DNA of 38,053 nt from the IMG/VR virus record IMGVR_UViG_3300012920_000099, positions 1 to 38,053 of that record, one strand, 5' to 3'. The stretch comes from a virus. Positions 7,210-18,576 of this stretch are shown here, one piece after another; within the stretch, counting starts at the first letter, position 1, and every line of letters begins with the position of its first letter. The notes beneath the pieces were generated by a model. It was not told the origin of the DNA and searched no databases. It saw nothing but the letters and a program-made list of their open reading frames with translations. The position numbers and the translations under genes are program-made.

Positions 7210-10200
7210 CTATGTTGCACAAATTGCTCTAAAATCTTTTACCCTAGGAGGAGTAGATGATATGGTAGACCTCAGTACAATCTTAAACTGTATACTACCA
7301 AAACTACCAGCTGGGTCAATATTATATCTTACTTCAGAGAATGATGATTCATTCACTGGTATGGAATCAGCTGGACTTGCTTCAGCAAATGGTACATCAT
7401 CTAAGTTTTCCGATGAACCACCTGGAAGAGACCTGAAGAATAGTCTTACATCAGATGAACCAGGTTTATTTACATCCATGAATACTGTAGCTGTGTCAGC
7501 TTCTTCATTCAGCTCTACCTTTTTAGTTATATACCTAGCCAATTCAGAACCACCTTTTGAAACTTCCTCTGATATACTACCAGATGAACCTACAATATTT
7601 TGTATTGTATGGACTGATGTTCTATTCATATCTATGACTGGTGATAATGCTTCATTGGTCGTTGATAATACACATCTTAGTTGATATGATTTATCACCAC
7701 TCATATTAGCGCTTTCTTGAATGGCAGAGCCAATCATTTTAGGTGAATCAAAAATAAAGTTTCTATTCGGTAGTATCTCAAACTCTGTACTTGCTTGGTG
7801 AGCAGCCTCAGCACCATCAATACTCTGTGAGCTTCTCACTGTTGCAAAAACTCTAAGTGAAGTACCAGGTACCTGTATATTTTCTATAACCGGGTACATA
7901 ACATCTATATGTCTGTTCTCTGTTGCTGTGACACTTGAGCCACCACCAGGTCCTGTAGCTGATGCATTACTTCCTCCAGTTAAAGTAATGGTATAACTAT
8001 CATGAGTTATAGTACCAATAGTGTGTGTACCATTAATATTACTAGCAAGCAACCCGTTAAAATCTTCTGCACCTGCTATCACTACCTGTGAACCAGAGGC
8101 ATGCATTCCATGATTCTTATGTGTAACTGTTATAACTTTGTTACCACTTGTACTCTTTAAAGGATTTCCTGTAAGTTTTCTTACTGGGACTACATCATTT
8201 ACTAATGTTATCTCGGAAGACGAGCCAGTAAATGAAGCTCTATTTAACTTAAACTTAAGGTCTTTACTTTGTTCTGGAGTCCATGTGGAAGCATTCTGTG
8301 AACTAAAGAATACACCGTTATATGGTTGTTTTGATATTCTAAACGTTGTATTTGTTAAATCAAACCCACCCATCTCTGCAACATAAACTTCATAATTATC
8401 ACTCATTGAAGTTAATACAATTGCATATTCTGTATCCTGAGCTAAATACACTGGATAATCAAAAGCAAAATTTGTTGCTGTAGCAGCATTTGCAGATACT
8501 TGAATATTATCTAGGCTAGCTGCTGGATATAATATCTTATCGGCACCAGGTACTATTCTTTGTGTAGGTATACCATTTTGTGTTGTTCTTATAGTTAACC
8601 TTATAGGTATTGATGGGTCAACTGATTTAAAGAATATATCGACACTCTTAGCAAATATACCACCTTCTTTATCAATAAGAATAGTTTCTGCTATAGGGTC
8701 AACCCATTCGGTAATTTCAGATACATTAGTTTCTACTACTGTTCTTTCATCATTTAATTCTGACTGAACCAATCTTGGTACTTTAGTTGAAACTACTCTA
8801 CTTTCTACAGACTCAAGTAATCCTTGAGCATGGTATTGAGCTTCAGCATATGAAGTTTCCAAGTTAACATTGTTTGCACTGTTGTCTGATAATCTAAATT
8901 CTCTTACACCAGTTAAAAACTGTAATGATGAGTTTCTAGGAATAATAAATGAACCTTCTATCTTACCGGTTGAATCTGATATCAGATTCCCTGCACCTGA
9001 TGGGTGAGCCGTTAAACCTTCAAAAGTATCTACTCCTGTTTGTGAAGCAAACTCTGTGTATGATTCTTCTCTTACAAAATTAGAAACGTCGACACCATCA
9101 AAGAATGCAAAGAACTTAGTGTTTGGTTTTAATAACTGAGCTCTAAAGAATATTTTTCTTGACCTAACGAATGGTACAAAGTTAACTTCTACAACTCTCT
9201 GACCATCACTTCTTGTGACTGTATCAAATGCTAAATCGGTACGTAAACCACTACGTGATTGATTTGATGTTGTGGTAGTTGTAATAGTACTCGTTACCGT
9301 TTGTATTCCACCTTGTCCACGACCAAGTTCACGCTCAAAGAAAAAGTCATTACCTGGACCGAATGCTCTTTCAGTCTCAAACTCAAATCCTTGCCAGTTA
9401 GTTTCCCATTCATTCCACTGAGTTCCTAATATACCAGTTTCTTCAGCCATTTGAGCAAAAGCATCAAACGCTCCAGTATCATCAATAACAATATCTGGTC
9501 TTACATCAACTTCTTTCCATTCATCTGACTCAGGAGATAAATCCATCATACCTGCCCATGTAAATACATTGTATGGATTAACATTAGAGAATGTTGATGC
9601 ATAAGGTTGGTCAATATAGCTAGTAGTTGTATGAGGCATAGTTACTATAGAACCACCTAGGACAGCATTACCAGAATCGGCAGCTTTACGTACTAGGTTA
9701 ACGTTTCTCTCATCAAACATAGGTCTTAAATGACCATTTGCTTTATCTATTGAAACTTTATAGTCTACGTTATTAACATCACCAACATTATGATTTCTAA
9801 ATCCATCAACTATAAATCCATTTTTAAACCTAGAGAATCCACTGCCATCAAATAATTCTATATCTGCAGCACTTTGTTCTAGTAAAGATAATGATGTGTA
9901 GTACTCTAGATTTTTTACTCTCTTGTCGATATCACCAATGTCTCTCATTGTGTATCTACGATTGTCAATAATCTCTGGTTTTAAGTCTTCTTTCTTATAT
10001 ACAAAGGGATTTAAGTTAAGGTTATATATAGCCATTGAGTCATTAGGCGTTTCTGGCGCACGTGGTGAGGTGTCTGGAACACCACTTTCAATTTTAAATT
10101 CTCCACGTCTTGTTAAGTATAGTTTATCTATCCTTGGCATAAAGTGTGTAACTTCAGCGGTTAGAGCATGACCTGGTTTTGGAGGTTGTGGATTACTAGA

Positions 10201-12537
10201 ACCTGTACCTGTGAAATCATCAGACCCTCCATTTGCTGCATCTTCTTTACGAGGTCTAAAATCTATACAATCTCTAAGCTCAAACTTACCACCTATTCCA
10301 TTGAATGTTGGTATAGAATCGTAGTCAGCTGCAGGATAAGAGTCTACAGTAAAGTAATCTCCTGTGCCATGTGTATAGAAATCAAATGTAACTGTAATAC
10401 TACCTTCTGGAGCAGATGCACCAGGCTTAAGTATTATTTTACCTACTTCATAGAAGTTATCACGCTGACCGTTGTCTAAAGTAAATCTATCAGTAACATT
10501 AATGCTACCTGATGCTTGTACAACGGATACTATACGTATAATATCTGCTTTATTTAAACTAAGTTCTTCATTAGATAATGTTCCTGAGACTGTTGCATTA
10601 TTTTGTCTTGTTTTTGTTTTATGTAGTAAGTTCTTTTGTACATCTGCCATTACCTTCAGTTTGGCTGAACCTGGTGTCACACCACCTACATCACTAAATG
10701 TTAGTGTGCTAGCACCATCTGCTCCTGAACTGATTGTTGGTGTAGTATCAATAACACCTGTACCTAGTGATGCTGTAATTGATGAAGTGTTTATAAATGT
10801 ACCTTGGCCAGATGCTAAACTAATCGATGCACTATCAACTTCAAACCTTTGCTTAGTGACATACGCTGTATCTACTACAGATGGATTTCCTGCAGAGAAT
10901 AGAGTCTTAACAGCAGTTTGTGGTAATCTAAATACTAATCCATTATTACCAACATCAAACAACTGAGCTCTATTTGCACTATCTAATATTAAGTTACCTA
11001 TAAAGTTTTGTGTTACTCCTGTTTGGTCTACACTTTTAACCTGACTAAAGTTAGAACCTGAATTCATTTTGATATCAAAAAGGAATAGTCTTAATTCACT
11101 GCTAGTAAACTCTAATGAACGTGCTCTTGCCGTACCTATAACACTACCACCTTGGCTAGCAGCATCATGTAGATTCATTGTGGTAAAACTATCAACATCA
11201 GGCATACCTTTTACAGTCGATGCGTTCAGCTTAACGAAGTTACCAACCTGTATACTGGTAGTTGAAAGGTTTATATTATTTTCAGCATCAGTACCTCTAG
11301 GTTTTTCTAATACAATATTCCTTGTGGATGTATTCTCTACTCTGAATCCTTTTACATATGCAACAGAAGGCTCAACACCTATTGATAATCTGTTCTTACC
11401 AAAAGTAGTAGCATTTGCAAGTTCTGCTGATGTAGGATTACTTTTATCTACAGCTGATACTAACTCATCGTTTATAATCTCTGTTGCTGTTTTAAATCCA
11501 AACTTATACCTTTCATCAGGTGATGCTGAGTCATCTTTAAAGAACTCCTTGACATTTAACTGGTAAGGCTCTACGGTATAATCGCCTGACTCTTCAAAAG
11601 TTCTTCTTGCTAATCTTTCTGTTAATTCGGTATCTTGGTTCTTATCAGTTTTATCAACTGAAGCTTTACCATCTTCAATAACAATAAGAGTGATATAACT
11701 TGCTTCAGTTCTACTTGCTAGTGCAAGAGGTTCTTTGATGAGAGATGTCGTAACTCTATATCTATGAGCACCTGGTGCTGCAGTGTTAGGAACACCCTGT
11801 GCGTTATCTAATAAAGATGTATCAGTTGAGGAATCGACAATATCTTCGATTACTTTTAGACCTACTATGTAGTTTGGTGTATTTGTATACTTATCTAATA
11901 TAATAGAACCACCAGGAACAAATACAAATGTACCTGATATAAAGTATACACCTTCTTCGATATTTACTGTGGAACCAAACCCTGTAGGTGTTGATATTGA
12001 TGAGGCAGTGTTACTTCCGTCGATGTTGGAACCACCACCAACCATACCATGTCTTACTGGACTACCATTAGAACTAAACTCTTCTCCAGCAGCAAATGTT
12101 TTTGTAGTGTTATTTGTACCAGAAGTTATGTACTTAATATATAATGTATTAGGGTCTGAACCTGTAGAACTTACAGCTTCTAATACTTCAGCTTTTATTC
12201 CACTTGTTGCACCTGTGATTTCTTTACCTACAAACTCTGATAGGTAGGAGTCACTGTTGAGAGAACCAGCCGTGGAATGAGTAAATGCTGACTCAACCTT
12301 TATAAAATCATACTCAACGTTAAGTGTTACCTTACCATCAACAACTCTTGAGCCATCTTTAAAAGCAAACTGGCCATATCTATCGAGTTGAGCTTGGAGC
12401 GAGGATTGTAATTGAGTTAGTTCTCTTGCTTGTACTGAGAACCCTGGTCTGAATAGTATTCGATGAAAGTTTTTTGATTCATCGAAGTCATCATAATAAG
12501 GTGCTACATTGTAATGTTTAATTCTTGTTGTTGCCAT
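7210..12537 (-). CDS. Large baseplate/fibre-attachment virion protein, DUF4815 type, 1775 aa
   Basis: The N-terminus 'YNVAPYYDDFDESKNFHRIL' then 'FRPGFSVQARELTQLQSSLQ' is the hallmark of the DUF4815 family, found as a major structural protein in nearly all marine T4-like phages. Residues 100-160 contain a 'VGKEITGATSG' beta module. The central part (about 800-1000) has conserved-looking 'RIDKLYLTRRGEFKI' and 'YTMRDIGDIDKRVKNLEYYTSLSLLEQ', and the C-terminal third is beta-rich. The length fits a long baseplate-peripheral protein occupying the place of T4 gp9-gp10/gp34 in fibre attachment; that role is inferred from position between gp8 and the fibres. The start has AGGAAG upstream. No enzymatic motif is seen. 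Confidence 0.85.
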   Translation of the reverse strand: MATTRIKHYNVAPYYDDFDESKNFHRILFRPGFSVQARELTQLQSSLQAQLDRYGQFAFKDGSRVVDGKVTLNVEYDFIKVESAFTHSTAGSLNSDSYLSEFVGKEITGATSGIKAEVLEAVSSTGSDPNTLYIKYITSGTNNTTKTFAAGEEFSSNGSPVRHGMVGGGSNIDGSNTASSISTPTGFGSTVNIEEGVYFISGTFVFVPGGSIILDKYTNTPNYIVGLKVIEDIVDSSTDTSLLDNAQGVPNTAAPGAHRYRVTTSLIKEPLALASRTEASYITLIVIEDGKASVDKTDKNQDTELTERLARRTFEESGDYTVEPYQLNVKEFFKDDSASPDERYKFGFKTATEIINDELVSAVDKSNPTSAELANATTFGKNRLSIGVEPSVAYVKGFRVENTSTRNIVLEKPRGTDAENNINLSTTSIQVGNFVKLNASTVKGMPDVDSFTTMNLHDAASQGGSVIGTARARSLEFTSSELRLFLFDIKMNSGSNFSQVKSVDQTGVTQNFIGNLILDSANRAQLFDVGNNGLVFRLPQTAVKTLFSAGNPSVVDTAYVTKQRFEVDSASISLASGQGTFINTSSITASLGTGVIDTTPTISSGADGASTLTFSDVGGVTPGSAKLKVMADVQKNLLHKTKTRQNNATVSGTLSNEELSLNKADIIRIVSVVQASGSINVTDRFTLDNGQRDNFYEVGKIILKPGASAPEGSITVTFDFYTHGTGDYFTVDSYPAADYDSIPTFNGIGGKFELRDCIDFRPRKEDAANGGSDDFTGTGSSNPQPPKPGHALTAEVTHFMPRIDKLYLTRRGEFKIESGVPDTSPRAPETPNDSMAIYNLNLNPFVYKKEDLKPEIIDNRRYTMRDIGDIDKRVKNLEYYTSLSLLEQSAADIELFDGSGFSRFKNGFIVDGFRNHNVGDVNNVDYKVSIDKANGHLRPMFDERNVNLVRKAADSGNAVLGGSIVTMPHTTTSYIDQPYASTFSNVNPYNVFTWAGMMDLSPESDEWKEVDVRPDIVIDDTGAFDAFAQMAEETGILGTQWNEWETNWQGFEFETERAFGPGNDFFFERELGRGQGGIQTVTSTITTTTTSNQSRSGLRTDLAFDTVTRSDGQRVVEVNFVPFVRSRKIFFRAQLLKPNTKFFAFFDGVDVSNFVREESYTEFASQTGVDTFEGLTAHPSGAGNLISDSTGKIEGSFIIPRNSSLQFLTGVREFRLSDNSANNVNLETSYAEAQYHAQGLLESVESRVVSTKVPRLVQSELNDERTVVETNVSEITEWVDPIAETILIDKEGGIFAKSVDIFFKSVDPSIPIRLTIRTTQNGIPTQRIVPGADKILYPAASLDNIQVSANAATATNFAFDYPVYLAQDTEYAIVLTSMSDNYEVYVAEMGGFDLTNTTFRISKQPYNGVFFSSQNASTWTPEQSKDLKFKLNRASFTGSSSEITLVNDVVPVRKLTGNPLKSTSGNKVITVTHKNHGMHASGSQVVIAGAEDFNGLLASNINGTHTIGTITHDSYTITLTGGSNASATGPGGGSSVTATENRHIDVMYPVIENIQVPGTSLRVFATVRSSQSIDGAEAAHQASTEFEILPNRNFIFDSPKMIGSAIQESANMSGDKSYQLRCVLSTTNEALSPVIDMNRTSVHTIQNIVGSSGSISEEVSKGGSELARYITKKVELNEEADTATVFMDVNKPGSSDVRLFFRSLPGGSSENLDDVPFAEASPADSIPVNESSFSEVRYNIDPAGSFGSIQFKIVLRSTISSTPPRVKDFRAICAT

Positions 12538-12564
12538 AAATTTTACTTCCTAATAGTATCTATA

Positions 12565-14154
12565 TTAGAATTCTACTATAACTTTAATATCTTCAATCTG
12601 TGTAGTACTTCTACTAATTGGGTTTCTATTCTCTAAGAATAGTATCTCACCAGAACTTCTATCAACCTCTGGGTCAACTAAAGCAGTTGAACCATGTAGG
12701 GCAGCACTCTTAGTACTTGTTTGACCTATTACAGTTTCTCCATTCTCAAACTTTTCGAATCCTGTTTTTTGGTTCTGATGATATCTTAATAAGCCATTTC
12801 CAGCATCTATCTCTAGGATATATGCCTGAGGTGCATTTGCTGATTGACCAACAATAAGTTCATCAACCTGAAAATCAGTAGCATCAGAAGCTGTAGCTAG
12901 TTTTAATGCCTTTGAGCCTTTCAGTGTAGATGCTGTAGCAATAGAACCTGCACCAGGTGTTGCGTTAAAGTTTCTAGGTTCATTAATTACCATAACCTGT
13001 CTAAAATCATTACCTACAGTTAAGTCAGTACCATCGTTACCACTCAACTTAGAGTTAAGTGATATAAAGAAAGCTCCTAGCTCTGCCACTGGGTCAACTC
13101 CGTGACCACCCTGTGGAGATATCACAGCTCTTGCTGTGGCATCAGAACCACCACCGCCGGATATAACAACCTTAGCTACTGTATAATCAGTACCTTTATT
13201 ACCTACTGTAATAGCTGTAACGTTTCCACCACTTACTGTTGCTGTGGCTGTAGCTCCAGTACCGTCTCCTGAGATAGTTACTGTAGGTGCAGAGGTATAT
13301 CCTGTTCCACCAGAGGTAACCTCGTATCTTTCGATACCTGCCGCTGTAGCTGAATCTCTGGATGCTTTTTGATTTAAGAACTGAGCAAAGTCAGTCTCTG
13401 ATAAGTTAGCAGATGCTGCATTATTGTCAGCAAATTCAAATGTTAGTATAACATTAGCTGATATAGTCTGTGCAGCTGATAGTGTGAGTGTTGAACCACT
13501 GATTGCTGATACAGTAGGAGTACCGGATATACCAGTACCAGAAACAGTTTGACCTACAGAAATATCATCGTTTACATCAGTAAGAATCACAGTCGCAGAG
13601 CTTGAGACAGCTGCAGCAACTTCACTACTTGTCTTAAGTGCTACAGTCTTAACCGGCATATAGCTATTCGTTAAGAACTTATCGGCATCTGCAACACCTG
13701 TTGTAAACATAAACTTCCAAACGTAACCATCTGACTCAGCCTGTGGGTCAGTCAATGTTTGAGTTGGCTGTATATTCGAAACACCACCACCAGCTTTGAT
13801 GCATTTATATACTTTAAACTCTGAGGTTAGTATGTAGAAGTCTCTATCGAATAAAGACCCATCGTCTGAATCGTAAGCGACGTATGTACGCCCTGCGGTC
13901 CATGTTTTCCTTGGTACTACGTGTGATATATCTGACGCAACAATCTTTTTAAGACCGTACATTTGCGCCCTTGCTTCTCCTAAGTCATCTAGTCTATCTA
14001 CTGGTGTGGTAGGTGTACCGTCAGTAGTATCCGACGTGGAGTTTGACCATACGTCTGGCTTACCGATAGATACATAGACACTTGACTTAGCTACGTTATC
14101 TTTAAAGTTCTCTGCGTTCTGAACTCTAAATTTGTTTGTTACTATTGCTGGCAT
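12565..14154 (-). CDS. 8: Baseplate wedge subunit gp8, enlarged (529 aa)
   Basis: The N-terminal 150 residues match gp8 of marine T4-like phages: '[18 protein letters not shown]', '[11 protein letters not shown]', a '[12 protein letters not shown]' stretch, '[17 protein letters not shown]' and '[14 protein letters not shown]'. T4 gp8 is 334 aa. The extra length comes from insertions: a short Thr/Ser repeat (about 185-240), a '[20 protein letters not shown]' beta repeat (about 280-345), and a '[12 protein letters not shown]...[10 protein letters not shown]' module (428-482). gp8 forms part of the baseplate wedge with gp6, gp7 and gp10. The first about 100 codons (13.85-14.15 kb) are CG-rich like the adjacent gene, whereas the rest is AT-rich. 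AGGA precedes the ATG. Confidence 0.87.
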   Translation of the reverse strand: MPAIVTNKFRVQNAENFKDNVAKSSVYVSIGKPDVWSNSTSDTTDGTPTTPVDRLDDLGEARAQMYGLKKIVASDISHVVPRKTWTAGRTYVAYDSDDGSLFDRDFYILTSEFKVYKCIKAGGGVSNIQPTQTLTDPQAESDGYVWKFMFTTGVADADKFLTNSYMPVKTVALKTSSEVAAAVSSSATVILTDVNDDISVGQTVSGTGISGTPTVSAISGSTLTLSAAQTISANVILTFEFADNNAASANLSETDFAQFLNQKASRDSATAAGIERYEVTSGGTGYTSAPTVTISGDGTGATATATVSGGNVTAITVGNKGTDYTVAKVVISGGGGSDATARAVISPQGGHGVDPVAELGAFFISLNSKLSGNDGTDLTVGNDFRQVMVINEPRNFNATPGAGSIATASTLKGSKALKLATASDATDFQVDELIVGQSANAPQAYILEIDAGNGLLRYHQNQKTGFEKFENGETVIGQTSTKSAALHGSTALVDPEVDRSSGEILFLENRNPISRSTTQIEDIKVIVEF

Positions 14155-14170
14155 AATTAATTTCCTGTTT

Positions 14171-16729
14171 CTATTCTATGTGTACAAATGTACTTGTGTT
14201 ATATTTATTTATATCAGTTGAATCGATAGTTTGTAACTGATTACTACCTAAAAAGGCTAAAGTATGATTCGAATTGAATAGCCTCGGACTCGTGAAGAAG
14301 TTACTTGGACCTCTGTTCTGTCTATAGCTATTGTTCTCAATCGTTCTAAAGTTGACGTTTGCGACCTCTACATCGTGCTCGGGAAGTATCTTATCGGCTA
14401 CTCCGTCGTTCTGCAGACTTCCGCTGCTCTGACGAGGATTGGTAAACACTGTAAAGATTGGTTCACCCACTGCCAGAGGCTTATGATTGAGGCTCAGATG
14501 TATGACTTCCGATATATCCTTGACACGCTGCTCGTTATGTACCGCACTCTCCAGCGTCACGATTGGGTCGATTACGTAGCCGTTTCCTGCGTTCGTAATG
14601 TTGACACCAGTGATTTCTCCCTCGGAATCCAACGTAAAGTTAGCCACGGCAGTGACGTTAGACGATAGTAAGGTACCATCAGCATCCTTCGCCGTAGGTT
14701 CGGGAAACACGATACTCGGTGCGGTAGTATATATCTTGTCGGCACGCCCTATCGCCGTCACTGTCGCAATCTTACCGGCATTCGCGTTACCCGCTACTAT
14801 ACCGAATAGATTGGACCAGTTCTGACCACGACTGCTGATTGTAATGTTATCGATATCGAGTTTACCCTCCGATGTAATGCCGATACTGACGACCGGCGCC
14901 ACTCCGGATAGACCATCGAGAGCCACACCATTGAAACTAATAGCTGGCGCGCTACTATATCCGAATCCTTCCTCTACTACAGAGAGAGTATCCAGTGAAC
15001 CGTCTATCTTCGCTGCGGTAGCTGTTGCAGTTGTACCAGTCAGTGTATGAGCACTACCGGTAGTAGCAGGAGTCAGTTGAATGACCGAACCGCCGCTAGA
15101 ACTACTTAATTTGATCTTATTACCGCTACTAAACACTACGTGAAAAGTATTTCCAGACGTTAATCCACCTATAGTAGAGCCTCCACCATTGGTATAAGTC
15201 AGTTGACTACCAACCGGAAAAGCTGCCTGCTGAGCGGAACTGAGTGTAATCGTATCATCTGCAGCTGAAACAATGCTTGAAGAGGACCCGTCGAATACAA
15301 TAGCTGCAGGAGCGGCAATTTCGAGTGTCGGAACGTTATGGTCCTTTCCTCCGTCCACAATGGTAATAGCTGAGACTGCACCAGCACTGATACTAGCGGT
15401 CAAAGTTGCAGCTACACGGCCCGGTGGCGTACCGCTGTCAGAACTAGTGATTGTGGGCGCATTGACATACCCTGACCCACCTGCTGTTATTGTGGTTGAA
15501 CTAATTACTCCATTCTTGAGCGTCAGTGATAGTGTACCTGACTTATGTATCTTAGCCTCTGTGGTAGGTAGGAACTCGGAAACAAATATCTCTACGAGTA
15601 ATGGTATATCCTCTGGCCCTACTAAACCAGGTTGCGCACCAGGCATCGATGCTTTATTCAGAGCGGCTCCGAGTACATCGTCTATTAGCTCAAGGAATAT
15701 AAGTATCTCTGCGAAGTATATAAACCCTGCTGGATGCACGAGTTTGTTGAACGCCATACGCCAGTCCTCTAGATTCTGACCGGTCTTTACGAGATACGAG
15801 AACTTCTGGAACCTGAGACTATCCTGTATCTTGATATCGTAGGATAGAAACCCCTTATTATCTAGATACCTGCCACCGTTTGGAAGCGAACTATCCACCT
15901 CCCAGTTGCCGCTAGAAGGAATGAGAGTCTTATCGAAGGGAAACTCTACCTCTACGTTATCGTTAAACAATAGTCTAAAGAATATCTCTATGCTATCGGA
16001 GCTACCGCGCACCTTATAGAAATCAGTTATCTGTTTATATAGATTACGTTTGTTTACGCTAACGTTACGCGGGACCGTGGCCGCAATCTCTTTCTGCATC
16101 AGCTCGAGGAAGTTTGACTCGTTCTGGTCTATATCCATGGCTTCCTCGATAGTGTTCATTACGTAGGACGGTCCGGGCCCGACCCAGTACTTTACGATTG
16201 TAGTGAGCTTTGCCGTATGGTTGTTAAAAGACGCGAGATTCACCTGATTCTGAGAAGGATTGCTATTAACCGTGAATGTTTTTCCAATCTCACTGGAGGA
16301 GGCTGCTAAGCTTCCAGGCAGCTCGTTTCCGTTAGTGATCGAAACGTTTGCTGCGGATAGTGGTATAGTGGTAGTAGTACCGTTCGGCGCTGTTAATACG
16401 AGAGTACTATTGTCGCCGGTCTCGTCCGTAAAGAACTCGTTATTATCGTTGTTTGGATCTTCTATTCTAAAGGATACCTTACCATCTAGTACCACCTCGT
16501 TGAATGTTTCAGTCTCCTGGTATATAAACTCGTCCATATTCATGAACGTATAGTATGCCTTTAGAAACTCTTCGAGCTTGGCTCTATCTGATATAATCTC
16601 TTGTGGTATTAACTGGTCTAAACGTAGATGCTCCTTGGTAGCGTCGAGTGTAGATGTATCGTTATCGATAGCACCAGGAGTCAGAGTGGTTTTACATCTG
16701 GCAGCGGCATCGTGGAATACTTCAGACAT
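14171..16729 (-). CDS. Baseplate wedge protein at the gp7 position, 852 aa
   Basis: It lies between gp6 and gp8, where T4 has gp7, and starts one base after the gp6 stop. The conserved-looking core is residues 30-75 ('[20 protein letters not shown]', '[20 protein letters not shown]') and about 190-350 ('[20 protein letters not shown]', '[20 protein letters not shown]', '[19 protein letters not shown]'). This pattern is common in marine T4-like wedge proteins. The second half is a chain of '[14 protein letters not shown]' / '[12 protein letters not shown]' / '[10 protein letters not shown]' beta units, probably surface decoration. T4 gp7 is 1032 aa, and sequence similarity cannot be judged here. 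Base composition is distinctly richer in CG than the genes outside 13.85-18.58 kb. Confidence 0.65.
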   Translation of the reverse strand: MSEVFHDAAARCKTTLTPGAIDNDTSTLDATKEHLRLDQLIPQEIISDRAKLEEFLKAYYTFMNMDEFIYQETETFNEVVLDGKVSFRIEDPNNDNNEFFTDETGDNSTLVLTAPNGTTTTIPLSAANVSITNGNELPGSLAASSSEIGKTFTVNSNPSQNQVNLASFNNHTAKLTTIVKYWVGPGPSYVMNTIEEAMDIDQNESNFLELMQKEIAATVPRNVSVNKRNLYKQITDFYKVRGSSDSIEIFFRLLFNDNVEVEFPFDKTLIPSSGNWEVDSSLPNGGRYLDNKGFLSYDIKIQDSLRFQKFSYLVKTGQNLEDWRMAFNKLVHPAGFIYFAEILIFLELIDDVLGAALNKASMPGAQPGLVGPEDIPLLVEIFVSEFLPTTEAKIHKSGTLSLTLKNGVISSTTITAGGSGYVNAPTITSSDSGTPPGRVAATLTASISAGAVSAITIVDGGKDHNVPTLEIAAPAAIVFDGSSSSIVSAADDTITLSSAQQAAFPVGSQLTYTNGGGSTIGGLTSGNTFHVVFSSGNKIKLSSSSGGSVIQLTPATTGSAHTLTGTTATATAAKIDGSLDTLSVVEEGFGYSSAPAISFNGVALDGLSGVAPVVSIGITSEGKLDIDNITISSRGQNWSNLFGIVAGNANAGKIATVTAIGRADKIYTTAPSIVFPEPTAKDADGTLLSSNVTAVANFTLDSEGEITGVNITNAGNGYVIDPIVTLESAVHNEQRVKDISEVIHLSLNHKPLAVGEPIFTVFTNPRQSSGSLQNDGVADKILPEHDVEVANVNFRTIENNSYRQNRGPSNFFTSPRLFNSNHTLAFLGSNQLQTIDSTDINKYNTSTFVHIE
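14206..14213 (-). promoter_or_regulatory. T4-type late promoter box upstream of gp8
   Basis: Exact TATAAATA on the minus strand within the last codons of the preceding wedge gene, about 50 bases before the gp8 ATG. It would give a leader that includes the AGGA ribosome site. Confidence 0.5.
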
Positions 16730-16730
16730 A

Positions 16731-18575
16731 CTACTTTAACCTCGATGTAGTGGTATATGTTATGGCACCACTGCTACCACCCGTTGCGATAGTATCTATC
16801 TCAGGAGTTATCGAAACTAGGCTATTAAAAATGGATAAAAGTTGCTCACGTTTTGGGGCTATATCTAGACTGTTAGGAACAATTGTGATTCTAACGCTTG
16901 TGTCTGAGTCGGGTCGGAAGTTATTTAATGTTATCTTTCCTTTGTCTACCTCTACCAAACCAGCGTCGTTGATAACAGTAACGTTCTTGCTATCTACTAC
17001 CTTGAATACGATTACTCTTCTATTATTACTACCAGAGATTGGTATATCTCCGAAGAAGTGTTCTACATTGTTAATTTTAAACGCCGTAGATGTGATAATA
17101 AATTTGGTAGAATCACCGCTCTGGAAAAAGGGGGCTGCAAACGTAAGCTCAAAATTATTGTCTATAGATGCCTTGCTTTCTATATTCTGAAACATGCGTG
17201 GCCTGATTATACTGTTGAGTATCGCAGGGTCGCTGTTGTCTATAAGTTTCGTAAGCTGTGAGTGTCTGAATACACCATCGAACTTGTTAAGGTTATTAAA
17301 GTTAAAGTCTGATATAGTATCTCTGACTACAGACTGTAGTTCAACAGAGCTTCTATCTGTAAGGTTTGGATTAAACTTAAAGAATACGTCGAGCTCTAGG
17401 AACGTAAAGTTAGGGTCTACAATAGTCGGTGTTATACTCACTACGTTCTTACCCTTTAAAATTGAGCCGGTGATTTCTGTTTTTTCCGCCTCTGTAAGTG
17501 CGTCGGCTAGTAATGGTTTAATAGCAACGTATACTCTACCGAAGTCTGGGGGATCCTGGTCCTCGCCACCCCATGTCGCTATACTATCGATATTAGAGAA
17601 GTTCTTCTTAATGATAGCTCCATAGTCGTCGGCTGTCACTGCTCTGTTTTGCGATATAAAAGTTAGCGGTGCGTTAAATCGAATGGATTCGAGTGTCTCT
17701 ACATCTGCACCACCAGATGAGTTCGAGGCCGTAGCTATCGTTATATTTGTAAACCCGCCGATGTTATCTACCATGGAAAATGTGCTGGCTCCGTTTGAGT
17801 CCTTACCCTTTGTGCTGACATAATCGATAGTAACGATATTATTATTAGTTGGTTTGAATCCAGTTACGCCGTCGCCGAAGTGTACCTCATAGAATCCAGC
17901 TGGGTTCTCTTGCAGGAAGAATACTTTAGAGGACGAGTCGACTCCCTTTAACGTTTCGAACTTAGTGTATATATCAAAGGCCGAGGATTCCTGGTTAGTC
18001 TGTACTCTGACTCGCAGTGTAGATGTGTCGCCGTCTACGTCTGATAACTGAAACCTTTGGTTCTCTATATCGTTATCGACTCTATACTTGAGCTCTCTGA
18101 TACTACCTTCTACGATAGTCACGTTATTAAAGGTAAAGTTATTACCAACGAGAGTAGCCTGCTGGTTATTAAGAACTACATATTGAAACTCTTCGCCATC
18201 TACAATCGTTTTCAGTTTGGTACCACGACTCAGAGTAAGAACGGATGGTATAGTACCAGATACGCCCGCGACATTCACTGTTAAATTTACGGAGGCACGC
18301 GGTGATAGTATCGACCGCGGTATATACCCAAGTAGTTTTGCACGCGTTACAACGTTCCCTCTTATTTGAGCCGAGTCTAGGAATGCCTCGTTTAAACTAA
18401 AGTGAGCATTCATCGCGTTATAGTGAGTATTATATGCAAGGACGTCGAGTAGTACGTTTAGTCCTGAACCATCGAAATCGTAATCAGTAAACTCGCTCTG
18501 TCTCTTTAAAAAGTTTTTTAGATTTCGTTTAATATCATCAAAATCTAGTTCCGTGACGTTTAAATTAGTAGCCAT
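16731..18575 (-). CDS. 6: Baseplate wedge subunit gp6 (baseplate J-like), 614 aa
   Basis: gp6 dimers form the inner ring of the baseplate and join the wedges. The N-terminus 'LDFDDIKRNLKNFLKRQSEF', 'DFDGSGLNVLLDVLAYNTHY', 'NAHFSLNEAFLDSAQ' and 'RAKLLGYIPRSILSPRASV' is the diagnostic opening of gp6 in T4-like phages. The middle contains the baseplate-J-type stretch 'VDNIGGFTNITIATASNSSG' followed by 'ETLESIRFNAPLTFISQNRAVTADDY' motifs. Length matches the family (T4 gp6 is 660 aa). The gene follows the gp25 stop directly and is followed by the gp7-position gene with one base between. Its DNA is CG-rich relative to gp25. Confidence 0.95.
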   Translation of the reverse strand: MATNLNVTELDFDDIKRNLKNFLKRQSEFTDYDFDGSGLNVLLDVLAYNTHYNAMNAHFSLNEAFLDSAQIRGNVVTRAKLLGYIPRSILSPRASVNLTVNVAGVSGTIPSVLTLSRGTKLKTIVDGEEFQYVVLNNQQATLVGNNFTFNNVTIVEGSIRELKYRVDNDIENQRFQLSDVDGDTSTLRVRVQTNQESSAFDIYTKFETLKGVDSSSKVFFLQENPAGFYEVHFGDGVTGFKPTNNNIVTIDYVSTKGKDSNGASTFSMVDNIGGFTNITIATASNSSGGADVETLESIRFNAPLTFISQNRAVTADDYGAIIKKNFSNIDSIATWGGEDQDPPDFGRVYVAIKPLLADALTEAEKTEITGSILKGKNVVSITPTIVDPNFTFLELDVFFKFNPNLTDRSSVELQSVVRDTISDFNFNNLNKFDGVFRHSQLTKLIDNSDPAILNSIIRPRMFQNIESKASIDNNFELTFAAPFFQSGDSTKFIITSTAFKINNVEHFFGDIPISGSNNRRVIVFKVVDSKNVTVINDAGLVEVDKGKITLNNFRPDSDTSVRITIVPNSLDIAPKREQLLSIFNSLVSITPEIDTIATGGSSGAITYTTTSRLK

Positions 18576-18576
18576 A

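Noticed and set aside
14375-14668. Plus-strand 97-aa frame in the CG-rich wedge region
   Set aside because: Lies wholly within the wedge gene on the other strand, no ribosome site and no recognisable motif.
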